Shown here in pieces: positions 1 to 8,574 of a stretch of DNA of 33,740 nt. The DNA is taken from assembly GCA_024640365.1 (NCBI GenBank), contig JAHEFE010000029.1, positions 1-33,740 on the forward strand. The letters are read 5' to 3'. The notes beneath the pieces were generated by a model that worked only from the letters and a program-made list of their open reading frames with translations, searched no databases and had not been told where the DNA came from. Position numbers and translations under genes: made by a program. This stretch comes from Woeseiaceae bacterium. GTDB taxonomy: Bacteria > Pseudomonadota > Gammaproteobacteria > Steroidobacterales > Woeseiaceae. Numbering within the stretch: the stretch's first letter is position 1; the number at the start of each line of letters is the position of its first letter.

Positions 1-1
1 T

Positions 2-1165
2 ACGGCGGGTATCTTCATGGTGGCGCGTATGTCGCCATTGTTTGAGCACTCCGAGACGGCCCTCGCGGTTGTGATTGTGATCGGTTCTATCACGGCATTT
101 TTCATGGGCCTGCTGGGTATCGTGCAGAACGACATTAAGCGCGTAGTGGCGTACTCAACGCTGTCGCAGCTCGGTTATATGACGGTTGCATTGGGTGCAT
201 CGGCTTATGCCGGGGCGATTTTTCACTTGATGACCCACGCTTTCTTCAAGGCACTACTGTTCCTCGCTGCTGGTTCGGTCATCATCGCGATGCACCACGA
301 ACAGGACATCCGCAAGATGGGTGGGCTGCGCAAATACATGCCAATCACTTATTGGACATCGCTGGTTGGTTCTTTGGCCCTGATTGGATTCCCGGGTACT
401 GCGGGCTTCTTCTCCAAAGACGCATTGATCGAGGCCGTCAAGGACTCGCATTGGCAGGGTGACGGCGCGATTTACTGGATTGCGTATCTGAGTGTATTGC
501 TTGGTGTATTTATTACAGCTTTGTATACCTTCCGTATGTTCTTCCTGGTGTTCCACGGTAAAGAGCGTATGGACGAAAAAACCCGTTCGCATTTGCACGA
601 AACACCGTGGGTGGTCACTGTGCCGCTTATTTTGCTTGCCATACCTTCACTGATTATTGGCTGGCCAACAATTGGACCGGTGTTGTTTGGCAACTATTTC
701 GGTGACGCGATCCAGGTGCTGGAGCACCATGACGTGCTCGGTGAGCTAAGCCATCACTGGCATGGCAGCTGGGAATTCATCGTGCACGCGATGAGTGGTC
801 CTGCAATTTACCTGGCTGCAGCCGGCACATTTACGGCCTGGTTCCTGTTCCTGAAACGTCCGGATCTGGCAGAAGCAATCAAACAGAAGTTCTCCGGTCT
901 GCACCGGTTGCTTGAGAACAAATACTACTTCGACGACCTCTACATGAAGGGCTTCGCCCGTGGCGGTCGCGAGGCGGGTGGTTGGCTCTGGCGCATTGGT
1001 GACCAGGGACTTATTGACGGATTGATGGTGAATGGCACGGCCAATTCAGTGGGTCGCCTGGCAGGTGTACTGCGTAATCTGCAGACCGGCTATCTGTATC
1101 ACTACGCTTTCGCAATGATTATTGGACTGACCGTATTCCTGGGTTGGCTGTTATGGCAACAGTAA
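2..1165 (+). CDS. nuoL: NADH-quinone oxidoreductase subunit L, 3' part (5' end outside window)
   Basis: This is the C-terminal ~388 residues of the largest antiporter-like subunit of respiratory complex I, which helps couple NADH:quinone electron transfer to proton pumping in the inner membrane. The frame is open from base 2 with no start, so the gene is cut by the window edge; full NuoL is usually above 600 residues. Visible family signatures are the stretch with IKRVVAYSTLSQLGYM and the following THAFFKALLFLAAGSVI, the GFPGTAGFFSKD loop, and several hydrophobic helices. Toward the end a long hydrophilic segment with YYFDDLYMKG precedes a last membrane helix, as expected for the lateral helix and final anchor of NuoL. 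nuoM follows after 34 bases and nuoN after that, the normal order at the end of nuo operons. The identification is firm; only the missing N-terminus is unknown. Confidence 0.97.
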   Translation, partial: TAGIFMVARMSPLFEHSETALAVVIVIGSITAFFMGLLGIVQNDIKRVVAYSTLSQLGYMTVALGASAYAGAIFHLMTHAFFKALLFLAAGSVIIAMHHEQDIRKMGGLRKYMPITYWTSLVGSLALIGFPGTAGFFSKDALIEAVKDSHWQGDGAIYWIAYLSVLLGVFITALYTFRMFFLVFHGKERMDEKTRSHLHETPWVVTVPLILLAIPSLIIGWPTIGPVLFGNYFGDAIQVLEHHDVLGELSHHWHGSWEFIVHAMSGPAIYLAAAGTFTAWFLFLKRPDLAEAIKQKFSGLHRLLENKYYFDDLYMKGFARGGREAGGWLWRIGDQGLIDGLMVNGTANSVGRLAGVLRNLQTGYLYHYAFAMIIGLTVFLGWLLWQQ

Positions 1166-1199
1166 AAATGACCCGTAACCGAAATATCGAGCTCTACAA

Positions 1200-2720
1200 A
1201 TGGATGTGACGCAAAACATACTCAGTATTCTGACCTGGCTACCGATTGCCGGTGGTGCCGCTGTTTTGCTGATGGGTGATGGCAATGATGCTGCATCGCC
1301 TCGGGCAGCAACGATGCGCATGTCTGCATTGGTTATAGCAATCGTTACATTCTTGCTAAGTACAATTTTGTACACCAGTTTTGATGCAGCAACGGCTTCC
1401 ATGCAGTTTGTTGAACGCTATTCCTGGATTCCCGCTTTTAATGTGGATTATTACCTGGGTATCGACGGTATTTCGGCTCCGCTGATTATTCTGACGACAT
1501 TCATCACGCCGCTCGTCATTATTGCGGGCTGGAGCAATATCAAGACACGCCCGGCGCAATACTTTGCCGCGTTTCTGATTCTTGAAGGCCTAATGGTCGG
1601 TGTGTTCTCGGCATTGGATGGCTTGCTGTTCTACATCCTCTGGGAAGCCATGCTGGTCCCGATGTTCCTGATTATTGGTATTTGGGGTGGACAACGCCGC
1701 ATTTACGCAACGATGAAGTTCTTCTTGTACACCTTCCTGGGTTCGGTCCTGATGCTGGTTGCGTTTATCTACCTGTACAACAAGACCGGAACTTATGATC
1801 TGCTGGTGTTCAGAGATCTGCCGCTAAGTTTGCTGGAACAGAAATTCATATTTGTTGCCTTCCTGCTGGCATTTGCAGTCAAAGTGCCGATGTGGCCAGT
1901 TCATACGTGGTTGCCCGATGCACACGTTGAGGCGCCTACGGGTGGTTCCGTCATTCTGGCCGCGATCATGTTGAAAATGGGTGGTTACGGCTTCCTCCGT
2001 TTGTCGCTGCCGATTCTGCCCGATGGCAGTCAGGCTTTTTCCGGGATGATGATTGCATTGTCCCTGATCGCAGTGGTGTACATCGGTTTTGTCGCGCTGG
2101 CACAGAAAGACATGAAGAAGCTTATTGCTTATTCGTCTATCGCGCATATGGGTTTCGTAACGCTGGGTTTCTTCCTGTTGTGGCAGATCGGCCAGCAGTC
2201 CGGAGCAGGGCTCGGTATGACCGGCGGTATGGTGCAGATGATTTCGCACGGCCTGGTCTCCGGCGCAATGTTCCTATGCGTAGGCGTATTGTATGACCGT
2301 ATGCACAGCCGCGAGATCGCTGATTACGGCGGTGTCGTCAATACGATGCCGAAATACGCGGCGTTCATGGTTCTGTTTTCGTTGGCCAATGCCGGCCTGC
2401 CGGGCACCTCAGGTTTCGTCGGTGAATTCATGGTTATCATCGCGAGCTTCAAGGCCAACGTGTGGTTTGCATTCTTTGCTGCGATGACGTTGATCCTCGG
2501 CGCGGCGTATACATTGTGGATGGTCAAGCGCGTAATTTTTGGCGCGGTTGCGAACGATAAGGTTGCAGCGCTTACTGACTTGAATGGCCGCGAGTTTATG
2601 GTGCTGGGTATCCTGGCAGCAGCAGTGCTATTGATTGGACTGTGGCCGGCACCGCTGGTGGATATGATGACGACCACTATCAACAATCTTCTTGAACATG
2701 TCAGCCAGTCAAAGCTGTAG
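1200..2720 (+). CDS. nuoM: NADH-quinone oxidoreductase subunit M
   Basis: The 506-residue protein is the second antiporter-like, proton-translocating membrane subunit of complex I, and its length is normal for NuoM (about 500). The protein is almost entirely membrane helices. The diagnostic central motif VHTWLPDAHVEAPTGGSV, followed by an ILAAIMLKMGGYG helix, carries the conserved lysine region of the proton channel, and LLFYILWEAMLVPMFLIIG contains the conserved glutamate helix. The ATG at 1200 gives a standard N-terminus (MDVTQNILSILTWLP); the ribosome binding site is weak, with only a GAG-like stretch upstream. The gene sits 34 bases after nuoL and 22 bases before nuoN, so the three are surely cotranscribed. 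Confidence 0.97.
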   Translation: MDVTQNILSILTWLPIAGGAAVLLMGDGNDAASPRAATMRMSALVIAIVTFLLSTILYTSFDAATASMQFVERYSWIPAFNVDYYLGIDGISAPLIILTTFITPLVIIAGWSNIKTRPAQYFAAFLILEGLMVGVFSALDGLLFYILWEAMLVPMFLIIGIWGGQRRIYATMKFFLYTFLGSVLMLVAFIYLYNKTGTYDLLVFRDLPLSLLEQKFIFVAFLLAFAVKVPMWPVHTWLPDAHVEAPTGGSVILAAIMLKMGGYGFLRLSLPILPDGSQAFSGMMIALSLIAVVYIGFVALAQKDMKKLIAYSSIAHMGFVTLGFFLLWQIGQQSGAGLGMTGGMVQMISHGLVSGAMFLCVGVLYDRMHSREIADYGGVVNTMPKYAAFMVLFSLANAGLPGTSGFVGEFMVIIASFKANVWFAFFAAMTLILGAAYTLWMVKRVIFGAVANDKVAALTDLNGREFMVLGILAAAVLLIGLWPAPLVDMMTTTINNLLEHVSQSKL

Positions 2721-2742
2721 ACACGGTTAAAGGTTAATAAGA

Positions 2743-4170
2743 ATGAATTTCACCGAATTGTTACCAGCGGCCCCCGAAATCCTGCTACTAGGATTGATCT
2801 GTGTTGTGCTGGTTGCTGACCTGTTTATTAGTGACGAGAATCGGATCATTACATTCTGGTTGTCGATTGCGGCCCTGTTTTGTACAGGATGGGTGACCAT
2901 TGCTACCCAGTCAGCGGCGCCTTTTACCATGTTCTCTGGAAGCTACATCAGCGACTCCCTGTCGCATGTACTGAAGGTTACGGCTATTGGCATCGTAGCG
3001 CTGGTGTTTATGTATTCCCGCGATTACCTGCGGCAAAACAATTTGTTCAAGGGTGAATTTTTCATACTTGGCCTTTTCGGCTTGCTTGGCATGATGGTGA
3101 TGATTTCCGCCAACAGCCTGCTCACCATGTACTTGGGATTGGAAATACTGTCCCTGTCGTTGTATGCGATGGTCGCATTTGATCGTGATTCGGCAGAAGC
3201 GTCAGAAGCCGCGATGAAGTACTTTGTTCTGGGCGCAATCGCATCCGGTACTCTGCTGTACGGCATGTCGTGGGTTTATGGCCTGACGGGCAGTCTGCAA
3301 TTCCACGAGATTGCTGTAGCCATTAACGACCCGGAAATCAACGGTCTGCCATTGTGGTTCGGTATTGCGTTTATGGTCGTGGGCATATCGTTCAAGTTTG
3401 GCGCTGTACCGTTTCATATGTGGCTGCCTGATGTGTATCAGGGCGCGCGCTCAGCTGTCACGCTGTACATTGCGTCCGCACCCAAGTTGGCGGCGTTAGC
3501 ATTGATCCTGCGCATCCTCGTGGACGGGCTCGGCAGTTTGCACGAAGTCTGGCAGGGCATGATCCTCGTTGTGGCGGTTTTGTCGATCATTATCGGTAAT
3601 GTGGTGGCGATTGCGCAGACGAACATCAAGCGCATGCTGGCTTACTCCACTATCGCACACGTCGGTTTTATTCTGATTGCGATCTTCTGCGGTACAGAGC
3701 AGGGCTACGAAGCGGCGCTGTTCTACACGCTCACCTACGTAGTGATGGCGGCCGGTACGTTCGGCATGATCATTCTGTTGAGTAGGCAGGGGTTCGAAGC
3801 TGAGAACCTGGAAGATTTCAAAGGTCTGAGCTCACGTAGCCCCTGGTTCGCGTTGATGATGTTGTTTTTCATGTTCGGACTGGCAGGTGTTCCACCATGG
3901 ATTGGCTTCCTCGCGAAGTTGAACGCGATCGCGGCAGTGCTTGATGCTGGCTACCAGGCATTGGCTGTCCTGATGGTATTGGCATCGGTTGTTGGCGCTT
4001 TCTACTATTTGCGGGTCATCAAGTTCGTGTATTTCGATGAATCGACAGATAAGACGGCGCTCCCGGTTGCGCTGGATACCAAGTTGGTACTGAGTTTGAA
4101 TGGCGTTGCCTTACTGGCTCTGGGCCTTATGCCAGGCTGGTTATTGGCGCTGTGTGCGATCGTTATCTAG
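2743..4170 (+). CDS. nuoN: NADH-quinone oxidoreductase subunit N
   Basis: The 475-residue protein is the third antiporter-like subunit of the complex I membrane arm, related to MrpD-type antiporters. It matches NuoN in length and in the motif PFHMWLPDVYQGAR followed by a helix containing the conserved lysine (ASAPKLAAL). Most family members have QGAP where this one has QGAR, a modest deviation. A second conserved block is NVVAIAQTNIKRMLAYSTIAHVGF. It starts with ATG after an AAGG-like ribosome binding site. It is the last gene of the nuo operon here: the following 39 bases lead straight into the promoter of a tRNA gene, and I see no terminator hairpin between them, so nuo transcripts may read into the tRNA. 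Confidence 0.97.
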   Translation: MNFTELLPAAPEILLLGLICVVLVADLFISDENRIITFWLSIAALFCTGWVTIATQSAAPFTMFSGSYISDSLSHVLKVTAIGIVALVFMYSRDYLRQNNLFKGEFFILGLFGLLGMMVMISANSLLTMYLGLEILSLSLYAMVAFDRDSAEASEAAMKYFVLGAIASGTLLYGMSWVYGLTGSLQFHEIAVAINDPEINGLPLWFGIAFMVVGISFKFGAVPFHMWLPDVYQGARSAVTLYIASAPKLAALALILRILVDGLGSLHEVWQGMILVVAVLSIIIGNVVAIAQTNIKRMLAYSTIAHVGFILIAIFCGTEQGYEAALFYTLTYVVMAAGTFGMIILLSRQGFEAENLEDFKGLSSRSPWFALMMLFFMFGLAGVPPWIGFLAKLNAIAAVLDAGYQALAVLMVLASVVGAFYYLRVIKFVYFDESTDKTALPVALDTKLVLSLNGVALLALGLMPGWLLALCAIVI

Positions 4171-4209
4171 ATTTTTGCCAGATCGAGATTGCGAAAGAAT
4201 AATAGTTAC

Positions 4210-4238
4210 TTGTAAATGTCGGTAGGTATTTGTATCAT
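4210..4238 (+). promoter_or_regulatory. Promoter of the tRNA-fMet gene
   Basis: A sigma-70-type promoter is visible as TTGTAA (4210-4215), a 17-base spacer and TATCAT (4233-4238). The next bases are GC-rich (GCCCGCCG), the kind of discriminator found at stringently controlled stable-RNA promoters. The mature tRNA begins at 4253, so the 5' leader would be only about 8 bases. This is a reading by eye, not a scored prediction. Confidence 0.65.
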
Positions 4239-4252
4239 GCCCGCCGATCTGA

Positions 4253-4329
<77 letters not shown>

Positions 4330-4336
4330 AATAAAT

Positions 4337-4366
4337 AATGCCGTCCCTTGTGGACGGCATTTTTGT
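4337..4366 (+). terminator. Rho-independent terminator of tRNA-fMet
   Basis: A perfect 10-bp stem (AATGCCGTCC with GGACGGCATT), a 5-base loop and a run of T follow the tRNA by 7 bases. A diverged duplicate of this terminator lies at about 6786-6812 behind a degenerate tRNA tail. Confidence 0.9.
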
Positions 4367-4376
4367 TTGGAAATGA

Positions 4377-4394
4377 GTAAGTTTTGAACCTACG
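4377..4394 (-). repeat. Inverted T-arm-like fragment of tRNA-fMet
   Basis: On the minus strand this stretch reads as a 17-base T-arm shape (GTAGG-TTCAAAA-CTTAC). It shares 12 consecutive bases (CGTAGGTTCAAA) with the T-arm of the tRNA-fMet about 80 bases upstream (4301-4312), in opposite orientation. It may be an inverted scrap of the tRNA gene, or a chance match; 12 bases plus correct stem geometry is suggestive only. Confidence 0.35.
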
Positions 4395-4465
4395 GAGGAG
4401 CGCAGCGAGCCTCACCTCTGAGCTCCTTCCCAACCCGTTTCCTTTTGAGCACAGTAATAGAGGGT

Positions 4466-4497
4466 TCGTGTCGAGCCCGGCAAAGCCGGGCGACATA
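4466..4497 (+). repeat. REP-like palindromic repeat, copy 1
   Basis: A stem-loop with GCCCGGC-AAA-GCCGGGC at its core and an outer TGTC/GACA arm separated by a 2-base bulge. It is repeated nearly identically 48 bases downstream (one base differs within 32). Size, GC-rich stem and tandem pairing resemble repetitive extragenic palindromes. The segment from 4371 to 4760 otherwise holds no gene I can support. Confidence 0.7.
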
Positions 4498-4513
4498 ACT
4501 GAGCGGCGTAGGA

Positions 4514-4545
4514 TCGTGTCGCGCCCGGCAAAGCCGGGCGACATA
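4514..4545 (+). repeat. REP-like palindromic repeat, copy 2
   Basis: This is the same stem-loop as at 4466-4497, in direct orientation, differing at one base in the bulge. A GTAG tetranucleotide lies just upstream (4508-4511), as in many REP families. Its 3' end abuts a degenerate tRNA T-arm/acceptor sequence (4541-4570). Confidence 0.7.
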
Positions 4546-4570
4546 GGCCAATCCTATCCACGGCTACCAA
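4541..4570 (+). repeat. Degenerate copy of the tRNA-fMet 3' end (possible att scar)
   Basis: The stretch AATCCTATCCACGGCTACCA at 4550-4569 matches the tRNA-fMet 3' end at 4311-4329 with two substitutions and one inserted base. The preceding bases still form a T-arm stem, ATAGG with CCTAT, where the tRNA has GTAGG with CCTAC, so both sides have changed together. The 5' half of a tRNA is absent. It looks like an attachment-site remnant rather than a working tRNA. Confidence 0.55.
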
Positions 4571-4760
4571 GCTGCCGAGTTGGCCTGTGTCCGCATTACT
4601 CCTGAATCACGATAATTGTGTATTATCGGCGTTAAGGGCTGTTACTGGTCCGAAGCGGACGCTTGTCCCAACGGCAAGTTCGGGTTAGAACCTGTCGCTG
4701 GCGAATACTCGCTCTAGTCTTGAAAGCAACAAATCCACTATCTGCACTCGAAGGCTGAAC

Positions 4761-5507
4761 ATGATTCTTCGCCGAATTATCGGACACGTACGAAATCAGG
4801 AATGGACGGCCATCCTAATCGATTTTCTTATTGTCGTTGTTGGTGTGTATTTGGGTATCGAACTCGGAAATTGGAATGATGAGCGAGATGCTGAGGTCGA
4901 GTATCAAGGCGCTCTGGACCGACTGGTTATGGAAACCAACGCGAATCTGGCCGCATTGGACGACATTGAGCCCGACATTCTAGAGTCCCTGCAAATAGTA
5001 AGTGGCGCGCTCGATGTCTTGCTAAGTTGCGAAGACAGCGAATCTAACCGTCAAATTGTTAGTGCGGGCATCGCCGAGATTCGAGGCACGTATGGCCTGC
5101 ACTTGCGACGCACTGCGTTGCGAGACCTAACAGACAACCCGCGCCTATTGGCACAACAATCGGCCAGGGAACGAAAGCGATTCACTGACTTGCTATTCTA
5201 TTTTGACATGGCGGAAGCCGAGGCCACATTTGTCGAAGATTATCCGTTCGAAAGACCTGTTCACGACAATCCGATCATCGGTATTGGCGAGCACGAAGAT
5301 GTCACTGATGAGTATTTTGGAATGGACTATTCTCGGACACAACGTACATTGTTCTTAGCGGTTCCGTTAGGCGAAGCATGCAAGAATGATCGATTGATAA
5401 AGACGATCTTTACTTGGGAAGTCTGGCAAGACAATCTGCCCGGTGTGATAAGGCAGCTTCGAAAAGAGATTGTGGCAACGCAGGCTCTTCTTGCGGAGCA
5501 GCAATGA
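4761..5507 (+). CDS. DUF6090-like single-pass membrane protein of unknown function
   Basis: The 248-residue protein has a short basic N-terminus (MILRRIIGHVRNQEW), one hydrophobic segment at about residues 18-36 (ILIDFLIVVVGVYLGIELG) and then the motif NWNDER, followed by a soluble, mostly helical, charged domain. This N-terminal pattern is what I know from the DUF6090 family, which is frequent and often multi-copy in marine gammaproteobacteria and some alphaproteobacteria; no function is established that I can name. The topology suggests an N-in anchor with the remainder in the periplasm. The ATG follows an AAGG-type ribosome binding site. It stands alone between the tRNA-tail scars at 4541-4570 and 6757-6818, which fits a gene brought in with a small insertion. 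Family assignment is by eye. Confidence 0.7.
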   Translation: MILRRIIGHVRNQEWTAILIDFLIVVVGVYLGIELGNWNDERDAEVEYQGALDRLVMETNANLAALDDIEPDILESLQIVSGALDVLLSCEDSESNRQIVSAGIAEIRGTYGLHLRRTALRDLTDNPRLLAQQSARERKRFTDLLFYFDMAEAEATFVEDYPFERPVHDNPIIGIGEHEDVTDEYFGMDYSRTQRTLFLAVPLGEACKNDRLIKTIFTWEVWQDNLPGVIRQLRKEIVATQALLAEQQ

Positions 5508-5715
5508 CCAGAAAGTCTCGTCGGGAACTGCCTCTGAATCTTAGTGGTAAGCCTTGATCCAAACTTGCCCTTCGTGAGTGGCAGCTTCTGGCCGAAAGCG
5601 GACATCCGGCTTGCTAGGCTTAGAATGATTGCTACTGAGCCGAAGCAGACCCATTGCCGCTGGTGTTTCTGATTGCGGGTTCAACCACAGTTTTGTTGTC
5701 TGGAGCAGAAAGATT

Positions 5716-6654
5716 ATGGCTGATTATCGCGACGCTCTACCTCAGTTGTCCGGATCACTTTATCTGACCGATGCAGGGATCGAAACGGACTTGATCTTCA
5801 ATCACGGAATTGAGATTCCTGAATTCGCCGCTCATACACTGTTATCGGACTCCAAAGGTCGAGAGGCAATTGCGCAATACTTTCGCGGTTTTCTGTCACT
5901 GGCAGAGCGCCTCGGTACTGGCTTCATCCTTGATAGTCAGACCTGGAAGGCACATCCACACTGGGCAGCTGATTTGGGCGCCTCCGCCGAGGACTTGCTG
6001 CAATCCAACCTTCAGGCAATTTCATTTCTTGAGGGGTTGCGCGCCGAGTTTGCGGACAATGATCATCCTGTTGTCATCAATGGAGTTATCGGGCCGCGGG
6101 GCGATGCGTACGCGCCTGAGGAAGAGTTAACCGCCTCTGATGCAGAGGATTATCACAGCACACAAATTGGATGGTTAGCTGATACCGCTGTCGATATGGT
6201 GACGGCAATGACATTCACCCAAGCCACCGAAGCAATCGGCGTGGTCCGTGCTGCTCAGAAATTCAATCTGCCAATCGTGGTCTCATTTACCGTGGAAACG
6301 GACGGAAGACTGCCGACGGGTCAGCCGCTGGGTGAGGCAATCCAGAAGGTAGACCAAGAAACGGATGGGGCAGCGGCCTATTTCATGGTGAATTGCGCGC
6401 ATCCGGAACACTTTTTTAATGTGTTTGATGATTCCGACTGGACGCATCGAATTCATGGTATCCGCTGCAATGCATCTCAGCTGAGTCATGCTGAGTTGGA
6501 TGAGTGCGAAGAACTCGATGACGGTGATCCGGCCGAACTGGCTGCACAGTACAAGGTGCTACTGGAGAGAATGCCTTGGGTCAATGTTGTCGGTGGCTGT
6601 TGTGGTTCGGACCTGCGCCACGTGACCAGTATCGCAAAAGCTGTCATCGCTTAA
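5716..6654 (+). CDS. Homocysteine S-methyltransferase family protein
   Basis: The 312-residue protein belongs to the Pfam S-methyl_trans family of zinc enzymes that move a methyl group to homocysteine to make methionine (MmuM, BHMT and the MetH N-domain). The three zinc ligands are in place: Cys227 in NCAHPEHF and Cys295/Cys296 in GGCCG. The N-terminal LTDAGIETDLIF corresponds to the family's start. Its length matches MmuM (about 310). Whether the donor is S-methylmethionine, a betaine or another methylated compound cannot be read from the sequence. The ATG at 5716 is preferred because GGAG lies just upstream and the family N-terminus starts there; the frame is open further upstream to 5629. 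No SAM riboswitch or partner gene is visible. It lies inside the segment flanked by tRNA-tail repeats. Confidence 0.88.
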   Translation: MADYRDALPQLSGSLYLTDAGIETDLIFNHGIEIPEFAAHTLLSDSKGREAIAQYFRGFLSLAERLGTGFILDSQTWKAHPHWAADLGASAEDLLQSNLQAISFLEGLRAEFADNDHPVVINGVIGPRGDAYAPEEELTASDAEDYHSTQIGWLADTAVDMVTAMTFTQATEAIGVVRAAQKFNLPIVVSFTVETDGRLPTGQPLGEAIQKVDQETDGAAAYFMVNCAHPEHFFNVFDDSDWTHRIHGIRCNASQLSHAELDECEELDDGDPAELAAQYKVLLERMPWVNVVGGCCGSDLRHVTSIAKAVIA

Positions 6655-6756
6655 CTAAGGGGGGGCAGTCAATGGCTTGGTTCGCTGCTGGTCGAAATCG
6701 GATATTAGGCTACGAATCTGATTCGTCTTTGCTTGTCAGGCGTATGCAGCCAAGTC

Positions 6757-6818
6757 TCAAATCGCGCCTCCGTCACCAAATAAATAATGCCGTCCCTAGT
6801 GGATGGCATTGCTGTTTG
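6757..6818 (+). repeat. Second copy of the tRNA-fMet tail plus terminator
   Basis: Sixty-two bases align without gaps to 4308-4369, covering the tRNA T-loop, acceptor strand, CCA and the terminator hairpin, with 10 mismatches. The 23 bases beginning at the ACCA end (4326 and 6775) are identical. The tRNA part is degenerate (stem pairing lost), while the terminator half is better kept (stem with one G-T pair), so the hairpin may still act behind the methyltransferase gene. The two copies form direct repeats 2449 bases apart around the DUF6090-like and methyltransferase genes. Confidence 0.85.
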
Positions 6819-6918
6819 TTCAATAGAAACACGGATCTTCCCAAAGGGGTTTACTTGAGCCTGCGGGCAAAATAATGATAATGGAGTTGGCTCATTGATT
6901 GGCCAAACAGGGGGAGCA

Positions 6919-8574
6919 ATGGATAAGCAAACACTGACGGAATACGTTGGGAGAAACGCTGCCGAATTTCCGCAGCAGATATGGTTGCGCGACAGAAGCG
7001 GCGACCGGTACACGGACTGGACCTGGACCGACGCGAACAGCGAAATAAACGCTGTCGCGGCATGGCTCGAAGAGCGCTACGGGGCATCCAAGACTAACGT
7101 CGTGCTGTTGTCACGTAACCGCGCACATTGGATGTTGGCCGATTTGGCGATAGTCGGATCCGGGAACGTGACGGTACCGATGTTCACGACATTGCCAGCT
7201 GCTACAGCGCAGTACATCTTCGATTTTACTGACACCCGGTTGCTTATACTCGGCGAGACAGACAACTGGGATGCCGTGAAAGACACGCTGCCCGACAGCA
7301 TCGATATTGTCACCTTGCCTGGAGTGGAGATCGATTCGCCGCATATCACCTGGGAGCAGATCGTTAGCGAGAGCAGTGGTCAGCGTCCCAAATTTACGGG
7401 GAAGCCTGATGATCTTGTTTCCATCGTATTTACGTCTGGCACAACGGGAGTGCCAAAAGGCGTCATGCAGACTCATGACTCCATGATCAAGCCGATGTTG
7501 CGATCAATGAAGCTCTTTACTCTCCGCGAACATCCTCAGTTCTTGTCATATCTGCCACTTTCTCATATTGCAGAACGGCAGCTCGTTGCCGTAATGTCGG
7601 TATTGTCTGCGGGCACAGTGACATTTAACGAGTCGCTTGCAACCTTGTTGCGCGACATGGCCAGTACCAAACCAAACTTCTTTTTCGGCCCGCCGCGCGT
7701 ATGGGAACAACTGCAGCAAGGTATCCTGGCAAAAATGGGATCGCAGCGGGCGCTGGATGATGCATTGGCGAAGGACAGCGACGGGGTGGGATTACAAGTT
7801 CGTAGCATGTTGGGTCTTGATGACACCGACTATCTATTGACTGCCGCAGCCCCGACACCACCGGCACTCATCCATTGGCACGAAAAACTGGGTCTCGTCA
7901 TTATGGAAGGATTTGGACAGACGGAAATTATGGTGACAGCGGCCAATACAACGAAACATCGGAAGGTAGGATCCATAGGCCGTCTTGCCGATGAAGTGGA
8001 GCTGAAGATCACTGACGAAGGCGAGCTGGCATTCAAAGCACCTGGTACCGCAATCGGTTACTACAAAATGCCTGAGAAGACCGCGGAAACCTTCATTGAC
8101 GGTTGGGTACACACAGGTGATAAAGGGCACGTTGATGCGAACGGCTTCGTGTATCTCACGGGGCGTGTTAAAGATTATTTCAAGACGATTCACGGCAAAT
8201 TCGTCGCCCCTCCACCGATTGAAAGCAGTTTCTCTGATAATGACTGGACCGAGCAGCTTTGCCTGCTTGGCCGTGGTTATTCAAAAACTGTAGTCGTCTG
8301 TGTGTTGTCGGAAATGGCACGTAAGCAGGATCGCGCGGTCATTGAAGAAGCGCTGCTCGAGCAGGCTGTCAAAGTGAACGATCAAGTTGAAAAACACGCC
8401 CGCATCGGTGCTGTCATTGTGACCACGGAACCCTGGACAATTGAGAACGAAGTTCTCACGCCGACGTTGAAAATTCGTCGTGAGAAAGTCGAAAAGCGAT
8501 TCGGAGAGTCCGCGCAAGAGCTCGCGCGTAAATCGGCGGAGCAGGGGCAGATCCTGCTCGACTGGGCTAGCTAG
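6919..8574 (+). CDS. AMP-binding acyl-CoA ligase (long-chain fatty acid type)
   Basis: The 551-residue protein is an ANL-superfamily adenylating enzyme, expected to activate a carboxylic acid with ATP and load it on CoA. The phosphate-binding loop is TSGTTGVPKG at residues 172-181. The A5 motif GFGQTE and the A7/A8 stretch HTGDKGHVDANGFVYLTGR with VKDYFKT are clear. The A8 region lacks the usual IKxGGxxIxP pattern and reads KTIHGKFVAPPPIE, as in FAA1/long-chain-type ligases, so a medium to long fatty acyl substrate is the best guess. The ATG at 6919 has a strong GGGGGAG ribosome binding site; a TTG eight codons upstream is less likely. It follows the duplicated tRNA tail and terminator, so it probably has its own promoter. 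The substrate is unknown. Confidence 0.88.
   Translation: MDKQTLTEYVGRNAAEFPQQIWLRDRSGDRYTDWTWTDANSEINAVAAWLEERYGASKTNVVLLSRNRAHWMLADLAIVGSGNVTVPMFTTLPAATAQYIFDFTDTRLLILGETDNWDAVKDTLPDSIDIVTLPGVEIDSPHITWEQIVSESSGQRPKFTGKPDDLVSIVFTSGTTGVPKGVMQTHDSMIKPMLRSMKLFTLREHPQFLSYLPLSHIAERQLVAVMSVLSAGTVTFNESLATLLRDMASTKPNFFFGPPRVWEQLQQGILAKMGSQRALDDALAKDSDGVGLQVRSMLGLDDTDYLLTAAAPTPPALIHWHEKLGLVIMEGFGQTEIMVTAANTTKHRKVGSIGRLADEVELKITDEGELAFKAPGTAIGYYKMPEKTAETFIDGWVHTGDKGHVDANGFVYLTGRVKDYFKTIHGKFVAPPPIESSFSDNDWTEQLCLLGRGYSKTVVVCVLSEMARKQDRAVIEEALLEQAVKVNDQVEKHARIGAVIVTTEPWTIENEVLTPTLKIRREKVEKRFGESAQELARKSAEQGQILLDWAS

Noticed and set aside
4466..4545. Two direct repeats 48 bases apart as a minimal CRISPR array
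   Set aside because: The repeats are perfect stem-loops of REP type, only two units exist, the 16-base gap is too short for a spacer, and no cas gene is present.
4384..4605. 73-codon plus-strand frame across the REP pair
   Set aside because: It runs through palindromes and the degenerate tRNA tail, and its repeated peptide (SSPAKPGDI / SRPAKPGDI) is only the REP sequence translated.
5508..5715. SAM or other riboswitch in front of the homocysteine S-methyltransferase
   Set aside because: No SAM-box core, kink-turn or terminator/antiterminator pair could be found; only short recurring CCGAAGCGGAC-like strings, which also occur near 4650.
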